From assembly GCA_965216365.1 (NCBI GenBank), contig CBDCFT010000081.1, positions 116,113 through 180,112 of the forward strand: a DNA stretch of 64,000 nucleotides. Direction: 5' to 3'. The stretch's first letter is position 1. Each line of letters begins with the position of its first letter. Made by a program: the position numbers and the translations under genes. The stretch comes from CBDCFT01 sp965216365. Its GTDB lineage: Bacteria; Pseudomonadota; Gammaproteobacteria; Arenicellales; CBDCFT01. The notes beneath the pieces are model-generated. The model was not told the DNA's origin and did not search any database. It saw nothing but the letters and a program-made list of their open reading frames with translations. Below, in pieces: positions 45,367 to 55,084 of the stretch.

Positions 45367-45505
45367 CTCGGGGCGGGGTGAAACTCCCCACCGGCGGTGA
45401 TTGCACTTACGTGCATCAGCCCGCGAGCGCTCGCCGACGACGGTGAGGTCAGCAGATTCGGTACAAATCCGAAGCCGACGGTTACAGTCCGGATGGAAGA
45501 GAACG
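45367..45505 (+). promoter_or_regulatory. FMN riboswitch (RFN element) upstream of ribH
   Basis: The sequence follows the RFN consensus in order: GGGCGGGGTGAAACTCCCCA CC, CGGCGGTGAT, GCATCAGCCCGCGAGCGC, GGTCAGCAGA, then GATTCGGTACAAATCCGAAG, GCCGACGGTTACAGTCCGG and ATGGAAGAGAACGGG. After it comes the segment GCACGCCCTGATTCTGGTAA that follows these riboswitches in many gammaproteobacteria, where it sequesters or frees the ribosome site. FMN binding should lower expression of the lumazine synthase gene that starts 86 bases on. Confidence 0.96.
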
Positions 45506-45591
45506 GGAAGTCTTTGTTGTGGCAGTGCAAACTGCTGCCCTTGCCTGCCCGCACGCCCTGATTCTGGTAACTTAAATTCGAGGATCAAACC

Positions 45592-46123
45592 ATGAATCAG
45601 ATTCAAACTGCTACACAATCCACGCCAACTCATACGCATAGACACGCATATGCAAATCAACGCATTGCGTTTATTCACGCCTGTTGGAACAAAGACATCG
45701 TCGATCAGGGGCGACAATCGTTCAAAGATGAATTGGTCAACCAGGGTTTTGACGAAAACCAGATCGACGTTTTCGAAGTACCGGGGAGTCTTGAAATTCC
45801 GCTACAAGCCAAAATTATTGGCACAAACAGGCCACTATTCTATTATTGTCGCAGCGGGTTTAATTACCGACGGCGGCATTTACCGACATGAATTTGTGTC
45901 ACAAACCGTCATATCAGCGCTAATGCAAGTGCAGTTGGAAACTCATATCCCGATTATCTCCATGGTACTGACGCCACATCACTTTCACGAGCACGAAGAA
46001 CATCACAAATTCTTTTTTCTGCACATGAAAGAGAAAGGAATCGAGGCTGCGAAAACCTGTGTGAAGACCATAGAAAACATAAACATTGTTAACAGGGCAT
46101 CAGGCGATGTCCGCGAATGCTAA
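45592..46123 (+). CDS. ribH: 6,7-dimethyl-8-ribityllumazine synthase (RibH2-type), one frameshift
   Basis: About 176 aa joined from two frames. It condenses 5-amino-6-ribitylaminouracil with 3,4-dihydroxybutanone phosphate to form lumazine, the step before riboflavin. The motif VPGSLEIPLQA and the segment HYSIIVAAGLITDGGIYRHE are characteristic, and VLTPHHFHEH is the RibH2-like active-site end. Removing one A of the four-A run 45811-45814 restores AKLLAQTGHYS. The long His-rich N-terminus is typical of the RibH2 group. The FMN riboswitch directly upstream supports its role in flavin supply. Confidence 0.92.
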
Positions 46124-46158
46124 GATCACTCACATCATGAATAACGGTATCGTAGCAA

Positions 46159-46389
46159 ATGGAATTATCGACCTGGCTTATTTACAGCGCGGTGGCCGGG
46201 CTGGCGATCATCAGTCTCGGTCCCGCGATACTATAGGCCATTTCCAACGGAGTGACGCTTGGCTTACGCCAGGCGATTTATTCGTCCTCCGGGAGCATCA
46301 GTGGATTAGTCGTGACCGATTACATTTCCATGATCGGTTTGCGGTTGTTGCGATTGAAAAATATTTGGATTATTCATCCAAATGAATAA
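46159..46389 (+). pseudogene. LysE-family exporter fragment with internal stop
   Basis: Translating from ATG 46159 gives MELSTWLIYSAVAGLAIISL, then GPAIL, a TAG stop at 46234-46236, and AISNGVTLGLRQAIYSSSGS further on. This is the N-terminal quarter of a LysE/RhtB-type amino-acid exporter, in which the stop replaces a Leu or Ala codon by one substitution. The frame ends at TAA 46387-46389, well short of the family's 200 residues. So it is both interrupted and truncated. It follows ribH by 35 bases and probably decayed in place. Confidence 0.7.
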
Positions 46390-46633
46390 TCCGCCAGCTT
46401 TAGGAGATCGCATTATCGGCGCTTTTGTCATGCTCATCGCAGCGGGATTTACAAGCGTTCTTTTATGGCTAGTGCTAAATCTAAGAACTGTTCGCTACTC
46501 TGATGGGAATGAAATTCTAACGCCATTTTTTATATTGATTTTTACCGGAATATTTTTACTTTTGGGATTTATCGCACCTATCAAATCCACCGATGCTTTA
46601 GGATGGGTCTGGAAAAGAATCTTTAAGACATAG
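46382..46633 (+). CDS. Small two-helix membrane protein of unknown function (83 aa)
   Basis: Two hydrophobic segments (GAFVMLIAAGFTSVLLWLVL and TPFFILIFTGIFLLLGFIAP) are joined by a short polar loop; the C-terminus is basic (WVWKRIFKT). It has no recognised family. Its start overlaps the end of the broken LysE fragment. It lies 34 bases upstream of the Rieske gene and may be co-transcribed with it. No ribosome site is clear. Confidence 0.45.
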   Translation: MNNPPALGDRIIGAFVMLIAAGFTSVLLWLVLNLRTVRYSDGNEILTPFFILIFTGIFLLLGFIAPIKSTDALGWVWKRIFKT

Positions 46634-46667
46634 TAGCCATTGATGTTAGATATTCACAAGCGTAGTC

Positions 46668-47249
46668 ATGGAGACTAATAGTAGAAGAAAAATTCTCACC
46701 CATTTAACCAGTGCAGTCATCGGTGCTGGCGCAATGCTCGCGAGTATTCCTTTCATCGCTTCCCTCAAAAAGCCGGAGCATCGGACAAAGCAAATATACA
46801 AAGACGTCGACATCACCAAACTTGAACCCGGACAAATGTTGTCGGTCACAGGGATGGACAGACCAATTTACATACTAAAAAGAACCCAGACAATGCTGGA
46901 CGATTTATTGACGCCAAACAATGATCTTCTAGACCCCTATTCCAACAACGATTCATCGCAACCAAAAGCGATGAAAACAACCCTGCGCTCTTTACGCCCT
47001 GATATTTTTGTAGCAGACGGACTTTGTACACATTTGGGATGTTCCGTTGCCTATCATCCACCAGGTGAAAACACAGATTTTGGACACGATGACGATAATG
47101 GATTGTTCTTCTGCCCCTGTCATGGCGCTAAGTACGACTTAGCCGGACGTGTGGTTAAAAATGTCCCGGCGCCGAAGAACCTGGTGATTCCGAATTATCG
47201 ATTTTTATCTGATAACGTCATTCGCCTTGAACTTAACGAGAACGGGTGA
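46668..47249 (+). CDS. Rieske [2Fe-2S] protein with Tat signal (PetA-like), stand-alone
   Basis: 193 aa. The N-terminus has a twin-arginine signal (SRRKIL then a hydrophobic helix GAGAMLASIPFIASL). The cluster ligands are CTHLGC and CPCHG, two cysteines and two histidines, as in the iron-sulfur subunit of the cytochrome bc1 complex. No cytochrome b or c1 gene follows, so it is an orphan Rieske protein, possibly an alternative subunit. It overlaps the DNA glycosylase start (GTGA at 47246-47249), so it is coupled to an unrelated gene. Confidence 0.82.
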   Translation: METNSRRKILTHLTSAVIGAGAMLASIPFIASLKKPEHRTKQIYKDVDITKLEPGQMLSVTGMDRPIYILKRTQTMLDDLLTPNNDLLDPYSNNDSSQPKAMKTTLRSLRPDIFVADGLCTHLGCSVAYHPPGENTDFGHDDDNGLFFCPCHGAKYDLAGRVVKNVPAPKNLVIPNYRFLSDNVIRLELNENG

Positions 47250-47876
47250 GTAAACCAAGTCGTTTAACAAAGACACTGTTGCATAACGCGGTTGACGAGT
47301 TGTGCGAAGCGGACGATGATCTGGCGAGAGTTGTGGAATCATTCGGCCCGCCACCATTGTGGGCGCGCAAACCAGGTTATGCAACTTTGGTTCATATTAT
47401 TCTTGAGCAACAAGTCTCGCTCGCATCTGCCAAAGCAGTTTTCGAAAAACTTAAAACGGCAACTAACGGTGTAACACCCGAAGCCATTAGAAAACTCAAA
47501 GTCGATGGATTACGCGAGCTGGGTTTTACCGGACAAAAAGCCCAGTATTGTCATGGTCTGGCTGAACTCATTGTCGCCAATCAATTCGACCTGAAAAAAC
47601 TATCGCGTTGTGACGAACACACTGCGCGCGACACACTACTTAACATACGCGGCATCGGCCCGTGGACAGCGGATATCTATTTACTAATGGTTTTACGTCA
47701 CCCAGACATATGGCCGGATGGCGATCTTGCCTTAGCAGAATCCGCTCGGCAAATAAAACGTCTGCGTAAACGTCCTGACGTGAAGAAAGCTGCGCAAAAT
47801 TGCTGGCGCGTGGTCACCCTGGCGTTCCGTGGCAGCGCGCATACTGTGGCATGCGTATTTATCGGAGCGGCGATAA
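47246..47876 (+). CDS. DNA-3-methyladenine glycosylase (AlkA-like HhH-GPD), one frameshift
   Basis: About 210 aa. The helix-hairpin-helix and catalytic aspartate lie in NIRGIGPWTADIYLL and WPDGDLAL. Earlier, LVHIILEQQVS is the family's N-terminal marker. The enzyme excises alkylated bases from DNA. In the given frame the C-terminus is atypical; removing one A of the run 47786-47788 gives KLRKIAGAWSPWRSVAARIL, the usual AlkA ending, and moves the stop to 47874-47876. The start is GTG 47246 overlapping the Rieske stop. Confidence 0.87.
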
Positions 47877-47883
47877 CTAACGA

Positions 47884-49072
47884 TCAGAAGTAATAAGCCA
47901 CTTCCAGTTGCAAATGATCGTCATTACGCAACGAAAAGAGCGGATCGCTCTCATCAGGGTCGCGCATCAACCGACCTTCAATACTAATCACCCAGTTATC
48001 GCGAAACCGGCGTGATGCTTCGAGATTCCAGAATCGTGTATCGGCATCCAGATCGCCTATCACGCCGAACAATATTTGCGTATCTTGAACATCGTTAAAC
48101 ACTAATCGCGAGCCTACGAATAAATCATCCTGAAAAGGCGTCGTCGCATCGTCGTCGCGATCATCGTACAAATACTCGGCAAGCACACCGACGTCGATAC
48201 CGGAACTGCGCACATCAAAAAACGTATACTCAAAGCCTGCCGTGGCGGCATTGAAAGACAACCCCTGACCCGAACGATAAATTCCTTCAAACTTCCATAG
48301 CCAACTGCCACGCGTCATCTGAACGTCGATACCGGTTTGATCGATGATGTCATACACGGGAATCAAAACTGGCTCACCATCATTCATACCGAGATCAAAT
48401 CGGGGATCGCGACTGGTGCCGCGAAAATGAGAGACACCTAAATCCCAATCGCCCAGGGTATGCGACCAGCGTGCTGCAAAATCAATATGCTGTTCTTCGT
48501 TTGACGATTCAAATTCAGCCTGATCCTCATCAACATGTGGCATCGTGCGTAATCGACCGTCAATACCGGGAAAGGTTCGTTCTCGAAATCCGGGCAAAAG
48601 AAACAGATCCACAACCCCCCAGTCGCGAATCAGAGTCAGGTCAATCATGGGTTGACCCAGTTTGTCTTCACCATCGAGGTTCTCGACCAGATCCGCCTGG
48701 TTAATGATATCGACCAGATGTTGAGACTCGGTCACACCCCAGAATACTTTCCCGATACCTGCCCGTAATTCCCATTCATCGGCAGCGTGTGTCCAGATGA
48801 GTTCGCGAACATCGGCATGTGAACGCTCGTCGTCGTTCTCGTCCCAACGCAAAAATGGAATAAACGTCAGACTATCGCGCCTGTCGTTCCAGTCGCGATA
48901 GTATTCGGGTTCAAAAGAAATCGAAACGTTGTCGCCGTGCTGTCGTTCATTGACGGGACCATCAAAGAAGCTGCGAAATTCGCCAGCGAAATCACCCGAC
49001 CATTCTGCTTTGGCGTTCGTAATTGTAATCGCAATTGCAAAGGCAAAAGTACAGAATCGAATTGTTCGGCAT
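47884..49072 (-). CDS. Outer membrane beta-barrel protein, frameshift in signal peptide
   Basis: About 396 aa. Alternating aromatic strands (SLTFIPFLRWDE, WELRAGIGKVFWGVTESQHL, RFWNLEASRRF) end in the C-terminal aromatic VAYYF, all barrel hallmarks. The first strands resemble DUF1302-like porins. The frame is open back into a dispersed repeat, but ATG 49070-49072 becomes the start if one base of the four-A run 49045-49048 is removed. That gives MPNNSILYFAFAIAITITN-AKA, a clean signal peptide. It is the last gene of the RND, LolA-like and barrel set on this strand, which together could form an export route across the envelope. Confidence 0.72.
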
Positions 49073-49258
49073 AACCGTCCGCCCCGATAATTGACTTTGG
49101 CATCGCAAGGAATGAGGACACGATGCGAGTTCGCTTTAGAAATTGTGGTCGCCCTAACTAAAGATTGCTTCGGCATCCTGCCTCGCAATGACAAACAAAC
49201 ATTGGATTCTTCACTCCGCTCGCAGTGACAAAAGTTTACTTAGTCCATCTAATTTATT

Positions 49259-50035
49259 CTACTTAGCGCGCTTTAAGCTGTTTTGATCGAAATCGCGATC
49301 AGAAAGCCCGGTGCCGAATTTGTAATCCGTCCACAAAAGATCCGTACTTTTACCGGTGAGATGATTCTCCATTTTCATGACATCGGCGCGCCAATACTTG
49401 CCGAGATATTGTTGATACTCTTCCATGACCAGAGTCTTTAACAACGCATCTTTACGATCATAGAACTCTATTTTTTGCGGTCGATAATGTTGCTTATCCA
49501 GCCACACCACCTGTTTGGTGTAACCTGACTTTTCGTACTCGGGGTAACGTTCGATGACGAATGCATCCTGACCATTTATCGTCTCGTCACGCAAGTATTT
49601 GTAAGTGTATTTCTCGACTTCCTGTGATGCGATATCCTCATAAGCGAATTCACTGCCCATAAACGGACCGGACTTGTTTGCCGACGAAATGCGCTTTACC
49701 CGTTTTAATGCGGGCAGGTAAAGCCATTGATCGTCCGGTTTGATGGCGTGGGTATAACTCAGGAAAGCCGTGCCTTTGACATCCGCCGGGTGGTCGAAAA
49801 TCGTCAGACTCTTGTCACCATCACCTTCCACTTCCAGAGTCTTGCTGCGAATCTCACGCGTGCTTTCGTCGCCTTTGCGATTACGCAAGATCATTTTCAG
49901 ATTAGCCTGAAAATCGCCCCAGCCAATGTCGCGCTTATCCGCCTCGATTGCAATCTCGAGTCCTTTCTCCTCCGCCGTTTGTGCGAAAACACTAAACGGT
50001 AGCGCGAGCGTCAGCAGCAGTATCGGTAATCTCAT
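49259..50035 (-). CDS. LolA-like outer membrane lipoprotein-sorting protein
   Basis: 258 aa with signal peptide (RLPILLLTLALPFSVFAQ). The mature part is a LolA/LppX-like fold (GWGDFQANLKMIL, GTAFLSYTHAIKPDDQWLYL, VVWLDKQHYRPQKIEFYDR). This family, found next to MMPL/RND pumps, carries hydrophobic molecules through the periplasm. ATG 50035 has GAGGAGA 6 bases upstream. It overlaps the RND gene end by 44 bases, so the two are translationally linked. Confidence 0.85.
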   Translation of the reverse strand: MRLPILLLTLALPFSVFAQTAEEKGLEIAIEADKRDIGWGDFQANLKMILRNRKGDESTREIRSKTLEVEGDGDKSLTIFDHPADVKGTAFLSYTHAIKPDDQWLYLPALKRVKRISSANKSGPFMGSEFAYEDIASQEVEKYTYKYLRDETINGQDAFVIERYPEYEKSGYTKQVVWLDKQHYRPQKIEFYDRKDALLKTLVMEEYQQYLGKYWRADVMKMENHLTGKSTDLLWTDYKFGTGLSDRDFDQNSLKRAK

Positions 50036-52352
50036 TTTTGTTCTCCTCAAGCTTCATCAATAACGGCGGAAGAAATAGAAAATCGACCACCAAAGCAATC
50101 ACAATGGTGATCGCAGTCATCAAACCCATGTCCGAATTGACCTTGAAATGCGACTGGGCCAAAACCAAAAACCCGGCAGTTAATACAACCGTTGTTACAA
50201 GCAAGGCCGTGCCCACCGTATGAAACGCATAACGAACCGCCTCCGGGCCGGTGACACCTCTTTCACGACGTGCGCGTAAATACTTGCTCATAAAATGTAT
50301 GGTGTCATCGACAATGACTCCCAATGTAATACTGGCAACCACTGACAACGCAAGCCCCACCTGCCCGTTTATTAATCCCCAAAGCCCAAAACCCATCGCG
50401 GCGGGCACCAGGTTAGGGATCAGGCTTAGTAAACCAAATTTTACCGACCGTAATGCCACTACAAGAATCAGCGAAATCAACACCATTGCGCCCGCTGCTG
50501 CGATCAGCATTGCCTTGATGTTGCGTGACCCGATATGAGCAAACATAACGGTCGAGCTCGAACCTTCAACCTGCATCGACGGCAACCCGTTATCCTTTAA
50601 CCACAAACGCGCATCGCGAGTTAACTTGAGTATCTCGTTAGTAGACAAAGTTTCCGTGACCACACTCATCTTCGTTGCAGAACGCCCAACATTTATCTCA
50701 TTGTTTAAATCCAACCCATAAGGCAAGGACATTTCGTACAACAATAAATATTGCGCAGCTAACTGCCGGTCTTCGGGTAATCGGTGAAACTCGTCATCGT
50801 CCGCATGCAGGTTTCTATTAAGTCGTTTAAACGTATCGGTAATGACGCTTACGTGTACCACCCTGGGTTGCTGTCGATACCAGTTAGCAAAGTCCTCAAC
50901 TTTTTGTAAAAACACCGGGTCGCTAATACCCTCATCTTCACCTGCACCCAGTGAGTAATGGAGGTCATAGATCCCTGTTAGATTGTCGCTCATGAAATCC
51001 GTTGCACGTCGAAAAGCAAAGGTTTCGTCAAAATATTCGACAAACACATCGTTAAGTTCATTACGTGGTATGAACGCGATCAGAAAAACAATAATTACAC
51101 CCATACCCCAGAACAACCCGCGCCGTTTTTCGATAACAAAATCAGCGATGCAATCCGCCAGTAACACCTTGTCTTTATGATCTTGTTTAGCGCGAACCGG
51201 TAGCAGTGACATCATGGCCGGCAGAAAGGTCACAGACAAAACGAATGCAATCATTACACCTGCAGCGACAATGTTGCCCAGATGTGCGAACGGCGGTACC
51301 TCACCAAAATTCATGGTCAAGAAACCAATCGCGGTAGTCAGGCTGGTAAGAAATATGGGTTGAAAATTAACCCGCAGACTTTCAACTATCGCTTCAATTT
51401 TTGCACGCCCATTCACCCGCATCTCATGAAGCATGGTTGAGAGAAAGTGCACACTATCCGCAACGGCTAAAGTCAAAATAATGACGGGCGCTGTCGCCGA
51501 TGGCCCGGTTAATCCGATACGCGCCCATCCTGCCAAACCCATAGCGGCAATAATCGATAACAACAACAGTACTAACGTGCTAAACACACCGCTCAATCCA
51601 CGCAGCAATATTCCCAGCGCGATAAGAATAATGAGCAACATCGCTGGAATTAAAGTACTTAAATCTTTCTGACTGCCTTCCGGAAATGAAATATTCATCA
51701 TCACCTGACCACTTAAATACACATCCAAATGCGGAAAACGCTCACGTAGTTGCGTGGTAACATCGCGCGCAAAATTCGCGACCTGCGGCACTTCGCTGGT
51801 TGCGTCCTCGCCGGGAATTTGCACGGTTACATTTACCCCAGTGACATGCGATCGCTCTGAGATCAACCGATTCAATAAACGCGGCTCGCTGAGAGCAATC
51901 TGTTCAATCCGCACCAAGTCTTCAGCAGTTAAAGAAAGCGGGTCGATAACCAAATCTTCAACGATCAAGTCATCGTCCTCGCCGCGTGTGTGTTGAAAAT
52001 TCGTTATCGAGTCGACACGAATTGAATAAGGTAGCTGCCAACCCTGCTCCGTTACCCAGGCGACGGCTTCCAGTGTTTCAGGGGTAAACACCTTGCCATC
52101 TTTTGGCGCCAATACGAACATGACGTTGTCATTCTTCGTATAAGTGTCCTGCAACTCTTCAAACGCCAGCATTTGCGGGTTTTCTTTACTGAAAAATGCC
52201 CGATAATCCGTATCGAAAACCAGAAAACGGCCGCCGCTGCCCGCCAGTATGATTAGAATGATCGATAAAACGATCACCCACCACGGATGCCGGGTAACCC
52301 ATTTACCGACTACAACTCCTATTTCTCCGTTTTTAGTTGTTGCGTTATCCAT
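49992..52352 (-). CDS. RND/MMPL-superfamily transporter
   Basis: 786 aa with two halves, each with a periplasmic loop and a cluster of membrane helices (LIPAMLLIILIALGILLRG; VILTLAVADSVHFLS; GLALSVVASITLGVIVDDTI). The helix-4 motif with Asp is present in both halves (LAVADSVHFL and GVIVDDTIHF), as needed for proton coupling. Relatives such as HpnN export lipids or hopanoids. ATG 52352, with AGAGG 5 bases upstream, is chosen over GTG 52367. It is followed by the LolA-like and barrel genes, forming one export system beside a TetR regulator. Confidence 0.93.
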   Translation of the reverse strand: MDNATTKNGEIGVVVGKWVTRHPWWVIVLSIILIILAGSGGRFLVFDTDYRAFFSKENPQMLAFEELQDTYTKNDNVMFVLAPKDGKVFTPETLEAVAWVTEQGWQLPYSIRVDSITNFQHTRGEDDDLIVEDLVIDPLSLTAEDLVRIEQIALSEPRLLNRLISERSHVTGVNVTVQIPGEDATSEVPQVANFARDVTTQLRERFPHLDVYLSGQVMMNISFPEGSQKDLSTLIPAMLLIILIALGILLRGLSGVFSTLVLLLLSIIAAMGLAGWARIGLTGPSATAPVIILTLAVADSVHFLSTMLHEMRVNGRAKIEAIVESLRVNFQPIFLTSLTTAIGFLTMNFGEVPPFAHLGNIVAAGVMIAFVLSVTFLPAMMSLLPVRAKQDHKDKVLLADCIADFVIEKRRGLFWGMGVIIVFLIAFIPRNELNDVFVEYFDETFAFRRATDFMSDNLTGIYDLHYSLGAGEDEGISDPVFLQKVEDFANWYRQQPRVVHVSVITDTFKRLNRNLHADDDEFHRLPEDRQLAAQYLLLYEMSLPYGLDLNNEINVGRSATKMSVVTETLSTNEILKLTRDARLWLKDNGLPSMQVEGSSSTVMFAHIGSRNIKAMLIAAAGAMVLISLILVVALRSVKFGLLSLIPNLVPAAMGFGLWGLINGQVGLALSVVASITLGVIVDDTIHFMSKYLRARRERGVTGPEAVRYAFHTVGTALLVTTVVLTAGFLVLAQSHFKVNSDMGLMTAITIVIALVVDFLFLPPLLMKLEENKNEITDTAADARATV

Positions 52353-52435
52353 TTTGGCCTCTGTCACTCAATGTATTGGCAACTCGTGTCAACCGCTAAG
52401 TCTGATTGTTAGCATATGAAACACATATGAATTCG

Positions 52436-53044
52436 TTAGCGCGTACATAATCCCTTCAACAGTAACTCGCTCAAACTATGCGCCATAGATTCATATTCCT
52501 CAAGAGAATGCATGTGCATAAAATGCGGCACATCGAACACCGTTGTCGCTGCAAGAATAGCGTCAGCCGCTTTGCCGACATGTTCAACACTAAATTCGCC
52601 CGTTGCGTTACCGTCATTGATGAGTGTTTTTAACTGATTGCGTTTGCCATCGAGATGTTGTTGCACCATTTCCGGTCGCGACTTGCAAATATCGCCAACC
52701 ATTTCATCGATGCGGGGCAAAGTAGACCAGTGGTGATGCGTATAACGAAGCGTTTCTAAAATATACTGTTCTAAACGCTCGCTCGCTGAAATTTTGTTTT
52801 GCGCGACGATGTGGGTAAGTTTTTCTTCCTCCTCTCGCAAGCAACATCCCGCCAGCGCAGCGCCTATATCGAGCTTACTTGCGAAGTAGCGATAAAGATT
52901 TGCGGCTGACATTTTGCAATCGCCGGCAATCTCCGCCATGGTGGTCTTGTTATAGCCATACTGTTGAAAGCGTGTGTCCGCTGCCTGGAGAATCCGCTCG
53001 CGCGCATCCTCCGAGTGTTCCAACTTAACCTGTCTGTCATCCAT
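52436..53044 (-). CDS. TetR/AcrR-family transcriptional regulator
   Basis: 202 aa. The N-terminal helix-turn-helix is at about residues 12-60 (RERILQAADTRFQQYGYNK, TMAEIAGDCKMSAANLYRYF), followed by a helical ligand-binding domain of about 140 residues. It lies on the same strand 83 bases upstream of the RND gene. It probably represses that set and itself, relieved by a hydrophobic ligand. An imperfect palindrome lies just upstream (53068-53105). Confidence 0.93.
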   Translation of the reverse strand: MDDRQVKLEHSEDARERILQAADTRFQQYGYNKTTMAEIAGDCKMSAANLYRYFASKLDIGAALAGCCLREEEEKLTHIVAQNKISASERLEQYILETLRYTHHHWSTLPRIDEMVGDICKSRPEMVQQHLDGKRNQLKTLINDGNATGEFSVEHVGKAADAILAATTVFDVPHFMHMHSLEEYESMAHSLSELLLKGLCTR

Positions 53045-53067
53045 GCTGCCTTTATAAATTACAATGA

Positions 53068-53105
53068 GTGAATATTCAACAAAATATTTATTGTTTATTA
53101 TTCAC
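53068..53105. promoter_or_regulatory. Candidate TetR operator: imperfect 38-base palindrome
   Basis: The arms GTGAATATTCAACA (53068-53081) and TGTTTATTATTCAC (53092-53105) are inverted repeats matching at 12 of 14 positions, around a 10-base centre. It lies 24 bases upstream of the TetR start in a strongly AT-rich promoter region. Assignment to this TetR is inference from position. Confidence 0.45.
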
Positions 53106-53650
53106 ATAACAAAATTTGTCAATTCAACGATGAAAACGACTGGATTTGTCAACCACGGATCTCTATCTTTCATTGTAATTTGGAGTTATCTATTTGTTTT
53201 TATGTGCTTTTCCGCCCCTTTTTTAATGTTGGCACGGCACCTGCTATTAGCACTGGCGAAAGATTACGGGAGTGTCGAGGCAAGCAGATAGGTGTACCGA
53301 TATCGGGCTTCGACGGCCAGGGATGGCGCCTTTATGGCGCCATCAGGTTCCCCGGCGACGAACGCGATTTAATCGCTGAGCAATACAACTCAAGAATTGC
53401 AATAGCTCGTCGCTACAGCGTTCGCATAGCGCTCTCGATTTCGGCATGGGTCGCAAACTACTCATCCATACCCTGTCAAACCGGGGTTTATTAACTTAGG
53501 CGACTATCCCCCGAATGAAAGCGCGCTCGATGCGCCGCTGTGTGCGGTTCAACAGTCTCTGTCGGTTACAATGGCGCCCGTCGCCAAACCCGAGACGTTG
53601 TAATAGTTTCTTTCGCGAAGTAAACCGCACAAAAATAATCACCATCCACG
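53106..53650. other. Intergenic region with perfect GATGGCGCC inverted repeat at 53322-53344
   Basis: No gene was recognised in these 545 bases. A perfect 9-base inverted repeat (GATGGCGCC, loop TTTAT, GGCGCCATC) forms a stable hairpin at 53322-53344, without a T run after it. It precedes the MBOAT gene by about 300 bases, so it may be a leader structure or an operator. Confidence 0.45.
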
Positions 53651-55081
53651 ATGGTATTCAGTAGCACTATTTTCCTTTTCTTGTTCCTGCCGCTCACGTT
53701 GGTCGGCTATTTTGTTTGCCGTGGCATTGTGCTGCGCAATATTTTTTTACTCATAGCTAGTCTTATATTTTATAGCTGGGGTGAAGCGGGTTACGTCGTT
53801 GTTCTTTTAGTCTCAATTTCTTTCAATTATTTTTTGGGTTTAAAAATCGCCAAACACGAAGATAACAGACGTAAGGTTTATTTATTTCTCGCCGTTGCTG
53901 CTAATTTAATTCTCCTGAGTTACTACAAGTACGCGAACTTTCTGACCGATAACTTTAATGCCCTGCTCGGTTGGTCGGGCGCAAATTCTATTGAATACGA
54001 TACGGTGCATTTACCCATCGGTATTTCATTTTTTACGTTCCAGGCCATTTCGTACGTCGTTGATATATACCGGCGTGTAGCGCCCGCACAAAAAAGATTT
54101 CTTGAAGTCGCCGTTTATATCTCGTTATTTCCACAACTGATTGCCGGCCCCATCGTTCGTTATGGGCACATTGCCGCGCAAATCACTAACCGAAAAGTCA
54201 CCCTGGATAACTCGGCTGCGGGAATACGCCGCTTTATCATGGGCCTGGCAAAAAAGATGTTGATCGCCAATGTTCTGGGACAAGTCGCCGATCAGATTTT
54301 CGCCACACCGACCAGTGAAATCGGAATGGCCGTGGCTTGGCTGGGCGTGCTGTGTTATGCCTTGCAAATCTATTTTGACTTCTCCGGATACTCGGATATG
54401 GCGATCGGATTAGGCCGGGTGTTTGGTTTCAAGTTTCCGGAAAACTTTAACTACCCCTATATTTCTCAATCCATTCAGGAATTCTGGCGACGCTGGCATA
54501 TCTCGCTTCGAGCTGGTTCCGCGATTATTTATACATTCCTTTAGGTGGAAATCGAAAATCGGCAGCCAGAACATATTTGAATCTGATCATCGTGTTTTTT
54601 CTCTGTGGTTTGTGGCATGGCGCGAGTTGGACTTTCGTTATCTGGGGTTTGTTTCATGGTGTGTTTCTGGTATTCGAGCGATTGGGTTTGGGCAACCTGC
54701 TCTCGCGCTGGCCTGCCATTATCCGACACTGTTATCTTATCGTTGTCATCCTGTTGTCCTGGGTATTTTTTCGCGCCGATACGTTGGAACAAGCGCTGGC
54801 TTATATCGGTGTTATGTTTGGCAGCTCATCGACCAGCGGCTTGGCGGCGTCGTTATCTTTTTATCTGAACAATAAAGTGCTGCTCGCGTTGGCAGCAGGA
54901 CTTGTTTTGTCGACCCCGATTTATCAACAGATCAAAACAATGTTCAAAGATTCCATTAACAGCGCGTTAAGCTATCCTTCCTTGATCGTTGCAAACACCG
55001 CATGTATCGGCCTACTGATATTAAGGCATCATTGCAGTGTCGGGCGATACCTACAACCCGTTCATCTACTTTCGTTTCTAA
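53651..55081 (+). CDS. AlgI-like MBOAT O-acyltransferase, two frameshifts
   Basis: About 476 aa joined. It is a polytopic MBOAT protein moving acetyl groups across the inner membrane for polysaccharide O-acetylation. The MBOAT signatures are LPIGISFFTFQAISYVVDIY, EFWRRWHISL and the invariant-histidine motif LWHGASWTFVIWG. The first break is a missing T near 54507-54508 (restores SLSSWFRDYLYIPLGGNR). The second is an extra A in the AA run 55023-55024 (restores LGIIAVSGDTYNPFIYFRF and a TAA at 55079-55081). The AlgX-like gene follows after 3 bases. Confidence 0.88.
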
Positions 55082-55084
55082 CTC

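Noticed and set aside
46086..46385. 99-codon frame over the LysE remnant
   Set aside because: The other frame gives recognisable LysE-family protein sequence; this one does not.
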